In this document: one piece after another, positions 1 through 5,306 of the stretch
How positions within the stretch are numbered: position 1 is the stretch's first letter
How the letters are laid out: each line of letters opens with the position of its first letter
Assembly: GCA_021838065.1 (NCBI GenBank)
Contig: JAKCEJ010000098.1
Location: 1-8,892, forward strand
Length of the DNA: 8,892 bases
DNA from: Pseudomonadota bacterium
Lineage (GTDB): Bacteria; Pseudomonadota; Gammaproteobacteria; Steroidobacterales; Steroidobacteraceae
Direction: 5' to 3'
Program-made: the position numbers and the translations under genes
Notes under the pieces: generated by a model
Databases searched by the model: none
Told to the model about the DNA's origin: nothing
The model's input: the letters and a program-made list of their open reading frames with translations, nothing else

Positions 1-309
1 GGAATCTACGGTTACCCGACGCTCATGGACGGCGGCCACATCACGGCGCCGCGTGTCGCGGTCGAGGGTCTGCACGGCACGTTTCCCGTGGAGAACCACG
101 GCGTCAGTCCCACTGTGCCGGTCTGGCAGAACCCCAAGCTGGTGCGCGAGGGGCAGGATCCGCAGCTGCAGCGCGCCGTTGAAGTCGCGCTGCAGGAGCT
201 CAAGGCGCATCCGCCGCAGCATTACCAGCGCCCGCCGTGGCGCGATTACCATCCGAAACTGCCGCCGCTGCCGCAGCCGCCGACCAGCGTGGGCGCTCAG
301 GGCTCGTGA
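1..309 (+). CDS. S41 family peptidase (tricorn-like), C-terminal fragment
   Basis: Only the last 102 residues are in the window; the reading frame is open from base 1 and ends at TGA 307-309. The visible part is the end of an S41 serine-peptidase catalytic domain of the tricorn-homologue type. It has GYPTLMDGG followed by TAPR, the VENHGVSP stretch (family pattern VEN-x-GV-x-P), and DPQLQRAVEVAL, a pattern typical of the last helix in these proteins. A Pro-rich end follows (RPPWRDYHP, then KLPPLPQPP). Family members are large, often periplasmic peptidases with beta-propeller, PDZ and catalytic domains. None of those upstream parts, nor the catalytic Ser, can be seen here, so activity and signal peptide cannot be judged. 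A strong hairpin follows the stop. Assignment to the S41/tricorn group is fairly sure; the substrate is unknown. Confidence 0.82.
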   Translation, partial: GIYGYPTLMDGGHITAPRVAVEGLHGTFPVENHGVSPTVPVWQNPKLVREGQDPQLQRAVEVALQELKAHPPQHYQRPPWRDYHPKLPPLPQPPTSVGAQGS

Positions 310-314
310 CTCAA

Positions 315-342
315 CGCGTGGCCGGCTTCGGCCGGCCACGCG
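315..342. terminator. Hairpin between convergent genes, probable bidirectional terminator
   Basis: A perfect 12-bp stem (315-326 with 331-342, arm CGCGTGGCCGGC) closes a TTCG loop. On the plus strand this is the exceptionally stable C(UUCG)G tetraloop. It lies 5 bases after the peptidase stop and 12 bases after the wrbA stop on the other strand, exactly where both transcripts should end. Neither side has a real T-run, so it is not a textbook intrinsic terminator. It may act as a transcription barrier or 3'-end stabiliser. Confidence 0.7.
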
Positions 343-354
343 CTTCACCTCGGG

Positions 355-1023
355 TCAGCGCGGCCCGGTGGTCTCCGTGGAGTTTTGCATGTCAGCCGGC
401 GCCGGTCCCCGCTCGCCTGCGCCGCGCTCCAGCCGCGCAGCGATTTCGGCGACGTGGCGCCCCTGGAAGCGTGCGCCGGCCAGTTCGTTCTCGCTCGGGT
501 GCCGGGAGCCGTCGCCGCTCGCGAGCGTTGAGGCGCCGTAGGGGCTGCCTCCCGTGATCTCATCCATGCGGGTCAGCCCGGCGAACGAGTAGGGCAGACC
601 GACGATGATCATGCCGTGATGGATCAGCGTGTGGTGGAAACTGGTGATGGTCGTCTCCTGGCCGCCGTGCTGGGTGGCCGATGAGACGAACACGCTCCCC
701 ACCTTGCCCACGAGCGCGCCCTTGACCCACAGTCCGCCGGTCTGATCGAGAAAATTGCGCATCTGCGCGGTCATGTTGCCGAAGCGCGTCGGTGTGCCGA
801 AGAGGATCGCGTCATAGTGTGCCAGCTCATCGACGGTGGCGACCGGCGCCCGCTGCTCGGTTTTCATGCCGGCCTTGCGGGCGATGTCCTCGGGAACCAG
901 CTCGGGCACCCGCTTGACGGTCACCGCAGTGCCGGCCACGGAGGCTGCTCCTTCCGCGATCGCCTGCGCCATGCGCTCGATGTGGCCGTAGGAGGAGTAG
1001 TAGAGGACGAGGACTTTTGCCAT
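355..1023 (-). CDS. wrbA: WrbA-type NAD(P)H:quinone oxidoreductase
   Basis: A 222-residue flavodoxin-fold protein expected to be a cytoplasmic FMN enzyme reducing quinones by two electrons with NAD(P)H. FMN-binding segments are visible in order: YYSSYGH near residues 8-14 (phosphate loop), PTRFGNM at 78-84, and SSATQHGGQET at 114-124. The HHTLIHHGMIIVGLPYS stretch at 130-146 is diagnostic of WrbA. Start: ATG 1023 gives the usual MAKVLVLYYS N-terminus and has GGAG 9 bases upstream; an in-frame ATG 15 bases earlier would put that Shine-Dalgarno inside the gene. WrbA is usually about 200 residues; here roughly 24 extra polar residues (GAGERGPAPADMQNSTETTG) follow the last helix, with no recognisable domain. 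It is divergent from the TAXI gene and convergent with the peptidase, so probably monocistronic. Confidence 0.93.
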   Translation of the reverse strand: MAKVLVLYYSSYGHIERMAQAIAEGAASVAGTAVTVKRVPELVPEDIARKAGMKTEQRAPVATVDELAHYDAILFGTPTRFGNMTAQMRNFLDQTGGLWVKGALVGKVGSVFVSSATQHGGQETTITSFHHTLIHHGMIIVGLPYSFAGLTRMDEITGGSPYGASTLASGDGSRHPSENELAGARFQGRHVAEIAARLERGAGERGPAPADMQNSTETTGPR

Positions 1024-1054
1024 GCGACCGATCTCCATGAACGGATAAGCCTCC

Positions 1055-1060
1055 AGTATA
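1055..1060 (-). promoter_or_regulatory. Candidate -10 element for wrbA
   Basis: On the minus strand these bases read TATACT, one mismatch from the sigma-70 TATAAT. A start site about 7 bases downstream would give a leader of roughly 25 bases containing the GGAG ribosome site. The hexamer 17 bases upstream (GACCCC) is a poor -35 and there is no TG extension, so this rests on the -10 and its position only. Confidence 0.4.
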
Positions 1061-1135
1061 CGACCGTCACCGCGCACGGGGTCGGCAGCTGCCCGGTGCA
1101 GCGCCCGAGCGCGCTGATGGTAGACTTGCACCGGA

Positions 1136-2542
1136 ATGGAACCGAACCCGCAGCCGGACGATTCCAGGCAGCCCGAGGGCGCACCCCGGCCCCTCGCGCT
1201 GAAAGTCACCACCGTATCCTGGTCGGACCTGGCGCACACGCTCATCCCGATCCTGCTGCTGAGTGCGGCGGCGATCTGGCTGACGCTGAATTTCGTGCGG
1301 CCGGCGCCCCCGCATACCCTGGTGATGAGCGCAGGCCCGCCGGGCAGCTCGTTTGAGCTGGCGGCCGAGCGCTTCCGCACCCTGCTGGCGCGCAACGGGA
1401 TCACGCTGAAGATCCTGCCCTCCGAGGGCTCGGCGCAGAATCTCGAGCGCCTGAACCGGCCGCATTCGCGCGTGGACATCGCGTTCGTGCAGTCCGGGAC
1501 GAGCGTGACGGGCGGCGTCGGCGCCGCGCCGACTCATGACCAGGACGATGACGGACAAGGGCTGGTCTCCCTCGGCAGTATGTTCTATCAGCCGGTGACC
1601 ATCTTCTATCGGGGGCCGGGCGTGGAGCGGCTCTCGCAGCTGCGCGGCGAGCGAATCGCCATCGGCAAGCCGGGCAGCGGCACACGCACCCTGGCGTTGT
1701 CGTTGCTGAAGGCCAATGGCATCGCCCCGGGCGGACCGACCCAGCTGCTCGATCTGGAGGGCGCGGCGGCGCGCGATGCATTGCTCGCCGGGCGGGTCAA
1801 CGCGATCTTCCTCACCGGGGATTCGACCCCGCCGGCGGTGATCATCAAGATGGCGCATACCGCGGGCATCCGGCTGTTCGACTTCACCCAGGCGGCGGCC
1901 TACGTCAGGCGCTTTCCCTACCTGCACGAGCTCAACATTCCCGCCGGCGCGTTCGACCTCGGCGTGAATCTGCCGCATCGGCGGCTGGTGCTGCTCGGCC
2001 CCGCGGTGGAACTGCTCGCCCACGCTGACCTGCACCCGGCGCTGTGCGACCTGCTGATTCAGGCGGCGCAGCAGGTGTACGGGCGGGCGACGGTGCTGCA
2101 CGCGGCCCACGAGTTTCCGAACACCCAAACCTACTCCTATCCGCTCGATTCGGAGGCGGTGAACTTCTACAGGACCGGGGACAAGAGCTTCACCTACCGG
2201 TACCTGCCGTTCTGGCTGGCGAGTCTGGTGAACCGCATCCTCGTGGTGCTCGTGCCGATCATCGTCGTGTTGGTGCCAGGCCTGCGCTTCCTGCCGCAGC
2301 TGTATGGCTGGCGGGTGAACAGCCGCATCCACAGGCGCTACGGTGAGCTGATGGCGCTCGAGCGCGAGTCGATCGGGCCGCTCTCGCGCGAGCGCCGCGC
2401 GGCGCTCCTCGAGCGTCTGCACGAGATCGAGCGCGGAGTGATCCTGCGCAAGATGCCGGGCTCACACGCCGAGCAGATCTATCTGCTGCGCGAGCACATC
2501 GGGTTCGTGCGCAATAATCTCACCCGCGCCCCCTCGGACTGA
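1136..2542 (+). CDS. TAXI-family TRAP transporter solute-binding protein, membrane-anchored
   Basis: 468 residues. After a polar N-terminus, a hydrophobic segment at about 34-54 is a membrane anchor or uncleaved signal. The periplasmic ligand-binding domain covers about 60-335. TAXI family features are MSAGPPGSSFELA (64-76), the SEGSAQNLERL region (96-106), DIAFVQSG (114-121), YQPVTIFYRG (151-160), and IAIGKPGSGTR (174-184). A second membrane helix lies at about 363-387, preceded by YRYLPFWLASLVNR. A charged, probably helical and cytosolic tail of about 80 residues (GWRVNSRIHRRYGELMALER and onward) ends the protein. Classic TAXI proteins are secreted and feed a fused DctQM permease; no permease gene is nearby. 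The ligand is unknown. The ATG has no clear Shine-Dalgarno, so the start is the likeliest rather than certain. Its stop lies 8 bases from the stop of the convergent PspC gene. Confidence 0.85.
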   Translation: MEPNPQPDDSRQPEGAPRPLALKVTTVSWSDLAHTLIPILLLSAAAIWLTLNFVRPAPPHTLVMSAGPPGSSFELAAERFRTLLARNGITLKILPSEGSAQNLERLNRPHSRVDIAFVQSGTSVTGGVGAAPTHDQDDDGQGLVSLGSMFYQPVTIFYRGPGVERLSQLRGERIAIGKPGSGTRTLALSLLKANGIAPGGPTQLLDLEGAAARDALLAGRVNAIFLTGDSTPPAVIIKMAHTAGIRLFDFTQAAAYVRRFPYLHELNIPAGAFDLGVNLPHRRLVLLGPAVELLAHADLHPALCDLLIQAAQQVYGRATVLHAAHEFPNTQTYSYPLDSEAVNFYRTGDKSFTYRYLPFWLASLVNRILVVLVPIIVVLVPGLRFLPQLYGWRVNSRIHRRYGELMALERESIGPLSRERRAALLERLHEIERGVILRKMPGSHAEQIYLLREHIGFVRNNLTRAPSD

Positions 2543-2550
2543 CCGGCTGC

Positions 2551-3777
2551 TCAGTGCGCGGGACTCGGCGCCGCGCGCGGGCCGCCGGGCCACAGCGGCG
2601 CGATCTGTGCACGGAGCCAATCAAAGAGATGCTGCAGCGCCGGCATGTGAAAGCCGAGCACCCACAGCAGCAGCGCGAGCAGCACCAGACCGATGATCGC
2701 GTCGGCGAGCGCGTGGGCGCGGTAGCGATACGCGTAAAAGTAGGGCGAGTGCGCGTAGCGCAGCGCGCGCAGCGGGGAGACCACCAGCTGATAGAGCACG
2801 ATGAGCACGATGACGGCGGCCCACAGCGGAAGGTGGCCAATGGACCAGCCGAACACCGCGCCGGTGGCGATCAGGGACAGCAGCGCGAACAGCCACGCGA
2901 GTGTGACCAGGGCGACCAGGATGCCGAGCACCGCCCATCCCAGGCCCGAGAGAAACGCCGCGAGTGGCGGCAACGGCGGGGCCGGCGGCATGGGGTTCGC
3001 GCCCCAGGAGGCGCTGAAGCGGTAGGGGCCCCAGCGGCGGGCGCGCCACTCGGCGCGGCTTCTGCGCCACTCCTGCTTCCATTGCCAGCGCGCCCGGCGC
3101 CACTCGGCGCGCCAGCGTGCGCGATCGTCGGGCGAGCCGTCGATCCGGGCGGCGTGCGCGGCTGCATCGGCGAACTGCGCCGCCTTGCGCTTCCATTGCT
3201 CGACGAGAACGCGCGCATTGAAGGGCACCCCGCCGGCGGCGGCGACTTCCTCGGGTGTCTGCGCATAGGGGACGACGAACATCATCACGATGTAGGCGAG
3301 GATCGCGGCCCCGCCGGTGAGGAGCGCGGCGAGGACGAACAACAGGCGCACCACGGTCACATCTACGTCGAAATAGACCGCAATCCCCTTGCACACCCCG
3401 CTGAGCAGCGCCCCGTCGCTGATCTGATAGAGCCGCTTCGGCGGCGTGCCGGTGGCAGATCCCTCGCCGGCCGCCCGCTCGTGCGCCGGCGTCGCGCCGG
3501 CACGGGCGGCCTGGGGGCCGCCGCCGCCCTCGACCGGGCCCATCTCGCCGATCACCTGTTCGATTTCCGCCGCTGTCAGCACGGTCTTGTGCGTGCTCAG
3601 GAAGCGCTCGCACTTGTCGGCGATGGCCTGCTCGAGATCGGCGAGGATCTCGGCACGATCCGGATTGCCCTCGAGCGCACGCTCGGCGGCGGCCAGATAC
3701 TGTGCCAGGGTGGCGTGCGCATCGTCCTCCAGCTGGTACGCGCGGCCGTTGAGACTGACGGCGATCACCGGTCGCAT
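2551..3777 (-). CDS. PspC-domain membrane protein with N-terminal HAAS-like helical region
   Basis: 408 residues. Residues 1-82 are a soluble, helix-rich region (SLNGRAYQLEDDA, PDRAEILADLEQAI, LTAAEIEQVIGEMGPV). Its pattern resembles the HAAS domains often found beside PadR regulators. After a Gly/Ala-rich linker, a PspC domain covers about 113-178: KRLYQISDGALLSGVCKGIA, then YFDVDVTVVRLLFVLAALL and a membrane helix to about 170. Residues 220-253 are strikingly Trp/Arg-rich (seven Trp). Three further hydrophobic stretches lie near 275-305, 318-336 and 357-375. PspC is a membrane partner in the phage-shock (envelope stress) response, but pspA, pspB and pspF are absent here, so a stress role is inference. 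The gene starts 3 bases after the padR stop and has GGGGG 7 bases before its ATG, so the two are co-transcribed. Confidence 0.85.
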   Translation of the reverse strand: MRPVIAVSLNGRAYQLEDDAHATLAQYLAAAERALEGNPDRAEILADLEQAIADKCERFLSTHKTVLTAAEIEQVIGEMGPVEGGGGPQAARAGATPAHERAAGEGSATGTPPKRLYQISDGALLSGVCKGIAVYFDVDVTVVRLLFVLAALLTGGAAILAYIVMMFVVPYAQTPEEVAAAGGVPFNARVLVEQWKRKAAQFADAAAHAARIDGSPDDRARWRAEWRRARWQWKQEWRRSRAEWRARRWGPYRFSASWGANPMPPAPPLPPLAAFLSGLGWAVLGILVALVTLAWLFALLSLIATGAVFGWSIGHLPLWAAVIVLIVLYQLVVSPLRALRYAHSPYFYAYRYRAHALADAIIGLVLLALLLWVLGFHMPALQHLFDWLRAQIAPLWPGGPRAAPSPAH

Positions 3778-3780
3778 GGC

Positions 3781-4104
3781 TCAACCCCCGAGTGACTGGA
3801 TGGTCTGATTGATGCGGGCCCAGTAGGCCGTGAACTCGGCGAGGCGCTCGGCGCCGGCGGCCGTGAGCCGGTAATACTTGCGCGGCGGGCCGCTGCCGGA
3901 TTCCTGCCACTGGTAATCGAGGAGCCCTTCGCGCCGCAGCCGGCTGAGCAACGGATAGAGCGTGCCTTCCTGAGTGGCGAATTCGGTCGCCGCCAGTGTC
4001 TTGAGAATGTCGGCCGCGTAGACGCTGGCGCCGCTGATGATGCGCAGCACCAGGAATTCCAAGAATCCCTTGCGCAGTACCGCGAGCTTCTGTTCGTCCA
4101 GCAT
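3781..4104 (-). CDS. PadR family transcriptional regulator
   Basis: A 107-residue winged-helix protein of typical size for the short PadR class. The DNA-binding domain occupies about residues 8-85: RKGFLEFLVLRIISG (11-25), then TQEGTLYPLLSRLRREGLLD (44-63), the PadR hallmark recognition helix and wing entry. PPRKYYRLTAAGAERL (73-88) forms the wing. The remaining helix (90-103) would mediate dimerisation. It is the first gene of a two-gene unit with the PspC protein, the usual arrangement in which a PadR repressor controls its own operon. A palindrome overlapping the likely promoter lies 14-33 bases before the start. ATG 4104 begins the usual short N-terminus, but its nearest AAGG is about 13 bases away, so translation signals are weak. 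The inducer is unknown. Confidence 0.93.
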   Translation of the reverse strand: MLDEQKLAVLRKGFLEFLVLRIISGASVYAADILKTLAATEFATQEGTLYPLLSRLRREGLLDYQWQESGSGPPRKYYRLTAAGAERLAEFTAYWARINQTIQSLGG

Positions 4105-4117
4105 TTCAATAGAATGC

Positions 4118-4137
4118 TACCTTTTTCACGCAAGGTA
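4118..4137. promoter_or_regulatory. Inverted repeat upstream of padR, candidate PadR operator
   Basis: TACCTT and AAGGTA form perfect 6-bp arms around an 8-base centre (20 bp in all), a size suiting a winged-helix dimer. On the minus strand it overlaps a possible promoter, TTGCGT then 16 bases then TATTGA, whose -10 almost touches the padR ATG. Occupation would block padR-pspC transcription and might also affect the divergent VOC gene. PadR-family operators are commonly inverted repeats with spaced arms; these particular arms are not a consensus known to me. Confidence 0.5.
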
Positions 4138-4145
4138 CACGCGAG

Positions 4146-4202
4146 ATTCTGCGGCGTCAATGCCCATGAGATCCGCCCGATCGGCGGCGTCCGGCGCAGA
4201 AT
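4146..4202. repeat. Long-spaced inverted repeat with inner hairpin in the padR/VOC spacer
   Basis: Arms ATTCTGCG (4146-4153) and CGCAGAAT (4195-4202) are perfect 8-bp complements. Inside them CCGCC (4173-4177) and GGCGG (4183-4187) can form a small stem, and GCGGCGTC occurs twice (4151-4158, 4184-4191) as a direct repeat. The element could be a regulator site pair or a folded leader upstream of the VOC gene. In high-GC DNA such arms can also occur by chance. No clear promoter for the VOC gene is visible in this spacer. Confidence 0.3.
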
Positions 4203-4251
4203 GACCGAGTCCGAGCACACCGTTGCGCGCAGCGTTCGGGTGAGCCTATGA
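4201..4251 (+). other. Possible 16-codon leader ORF overlapping the VOC gene start
   Basis: ATG at 4201 opens MTESEHTVARSVRVSL and ends at TGA 4249-4251. It overlaps the VOC gene ATG (4248-4250) in the ATGA arrangement typical of translationally coupled genes. The VOC ribosome site GGTGAG lies inside it. Its own Shine-Dalgarno is poor, and a short open frame of this kind can arise by chance, so it is only a candidate. Confidence 0.2.
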
Positions 4252-4676
4252 ACGAACTGAGAGGTTTGCAGGTGCTGTTCATCGCCGGGTTCGGTCCGAT
4301 CGTGCGGGATCAGGCGGCCAGCCGGCGACTTTATGGCGAGGACCTCGGCGTGGAGTTCCAAGAGGAGCCGGGCGGTTACCTGCATACCGAGCGTCTCGCG
4401 GGCGCGAAGACCTTTGCGCTCTGGCCGCTCTCGCAGGCGGCCGAATCGTGCTTCGGCACCCAGGAGTGGCCGTCCGAGCTCCCCGCACCGCAGGCGTGGC
4501 TCGAGTTCGAAGTGGATCGGCTGGAGCCGGCCACCGACGAACTCGAGCTGCGGGGTTATCGCATGCTGGTGCGCAACAAGACCGAGCCGTGGGGGCAACA
4601 GGTGAGCCGCTTCCTCTCACCCGAAGGTCTGTTGCTTGGCGTCACCTGCACGCCCTGGATGCGAGAGCCAGGTTGA
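4248..4676 (+). CDS. VOC (glyoxalase/bleomycin-resistance fold) family protein
   Basis: A 142-residue single-domain cytoplasmic protein with the beta-alpha-beta-beta-beta pattern of the vicinal oxygen chelate fold. The first half is FIAGFGPIVRD (11-21), a helix with SRRLYGEDLGVEF (25-37), then GGYLHTERLAGAKTFALWPL (42-61). The second half starts with PQAWLEFEVD (81-90), continues through LRGYRMLVRNKTEPWGQ (101-117) and ends in RFLSPEGLLLGVTCTPW (121-137). The family includes glyoxalases, dioxygenases and antibiotic-binding proteins. The usual final metal-ligand Glu (as in DPDGNxxEL) is not present in SPEGLLLGV, so a metal-dependent reaction cannot be assumed. ATG 4248 has GGTGAG just upstream. 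It is divergent from padR and convergent with the CarS-like gene, with no functional partner beside it. Substrate unknown. Confidence 0.8.
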   Translation: MNELRGLQVLFIAGFGPIVRDQAASRRLYGEDLGVEFQEEPGGYLHTERLAGAKTFALWPLSQAAESCFGTQEWPSELPAPQAWLEFEVDRLEPATDELELRGYRMLVRNKTEPWGQQVSRFLSPEGLLLGVTCTPWMREPG

Positions 4677-4716
4677 CTGGCGGTGCGCGGGGGCAGTCAC
4701 GCCACGGGCAGCGACA

Positions 4717-5223
4717 TCACAGCGGCTTGCGCGCGCCGGTGTCCCGGCGGTGCCGCAGCGGCAGCACCGCCAGGTCGAGCACGACGAATACGCCGGTGAG
4801 GAGCCAGGCGGTCGAGGCGCCGATGCCGAGCGGGCGGGCGAGCACGAGCAGCGGCACGAGCGCCTCGGGAATCTGATCCAACCCCGGCACCTCCCGGCCC
4901 GGTGCCAGGTTGAGGCGGCGCTTGATCAAACTCGTCGCCAGGTCCGCTCCCATGGCGAGCGCCGCCAGCTGCAGGCCGAGCCGCGCGCCGTAGCCCACGA
5001 GCGGCGCCACCGCGGCGCAGAGCAGCTCCGCGACGAGCAGGCCGCGCCAGGTCTTGTGCTCGCCGAACACCCGCCGCCCATCCCACAGGGTCGCGCCTGC
5101 GTCGACCGGGGCTGGCCACCGCCCAAAAAGGACTCGCCCCGACGCCCAGGCGCCGACGTGCGCGGCGGCGAGCAGAACGATGGCGGCAAGCCAGCGCGGC
5201 AGTGCGGGGATGACGGCGATCAT
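4717..5223 (-). CDS. CDP-archaeol synthase (CarS)-like membrane protein
   Basis: A 168-residue integral membrane protein with hydrophobic stretches near 8-30, 60-78, 82-99, 120-136 and 138-156. Conserved blocks are LWDGRRVFGEHKTWRG (46-61), GADLATSLIKRRL (92-104) and PGREVPGLDQIPEAL (108-122). These match the bacterial relatives of archaeal CarS, which adds CMP from CTP to an unsaturated archaeal ether lipid, and recall the CdsA signature. Bacteria do not normally make archaeol, so the real substrate here is unknown, possibly another prenol or diglyceride lipid. The usual GD of the middle block reads G-A-D. The ATG has only a weak Shine-Dalgarno. It lies 73 bases after the cysK-like gene on the same strand, so it may be read through from the cys operon or have its own promoter; no metabolic link to sulfur is evident. 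Confidence 0.75.
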   Translation of the reverse strand: MIAVIPALPRWLAAIVLLAAAHVGAWASGRVLFGRWPAPVDAGATLWDGRRVFGEHKTWRGLLVAELLCAAVAPLVGYGARLGLQLAALAMGADLATSLIKRRLNLAPGREVPGLDQIPEALVPLLVLARPLGIGASTAWLLTGVFVVLDLAVLPLRHRRDTGARKPL

Positions 5224-5290
5224 GTTGGTGCGCCTGCGAGGGTGTCACACAGGGTCGCGGCGTCGCAAGCGCGCAATGCAGGCGCGCGCC

Positions 5291-5306
5291 GGTGGCCTAC
5301 GCCACC
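5291..5306. repeat. Short hairpin over the cysK stop codon
   Basis: GGTGGC (5291-5296) and GCCACC (5301-5306) form a perfect 6-bp stem with a 4-base loop that contains most of the cysK TAG stop (complement of 5297-5299). It is followed on the minus strand by the self-complementary GGCGCGCGCC (5281-5290). With no T-run, a terminator role for the cys operon is possible but unproven. Confidence 0.3.

Noticed and set aside
1024..1479. Upstream extension of the wrbA frame to 1479
   Set aside because: The extension overlaps the TAXI gene, has no similarity to WrbA, and the GGAG site and MAKVLVLYYS start place the gene start at 1023.
1067..2422. 451-codon open frame on the minus strand opposite the TAXI gene
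   Set aside because: Antisense shadow common in GC-rich DNA: its protein is Arg/Gln/His-rich without any family motif, while the plus strand has clear TAXI features.
2538..2555. ACTGA/TCAGT inverted repeat containing both stop codons of the convergent TAXI and PspC genes
   Set aside because: Only 5 bp with an 8-base loop and no T-run; symmetry arises mostly because both genes end in TGA with similar flanking bases. Too weak for a terminator.
2554..3795. 413-codon open frame on the plus strand opposite the PspC gene
   Set aside because: Low-complexity Arg/Gly/Ala protein without motifs; the minus strand has a PspC domain and membrane helices and is coupled to padR.
4677..4716. Possible terminator between the VOC and CarS-like genes
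   Set aside because: Only a 5-bp TGGCG/CGCCA pairing with a long loop is visible; no convincing hairpin.
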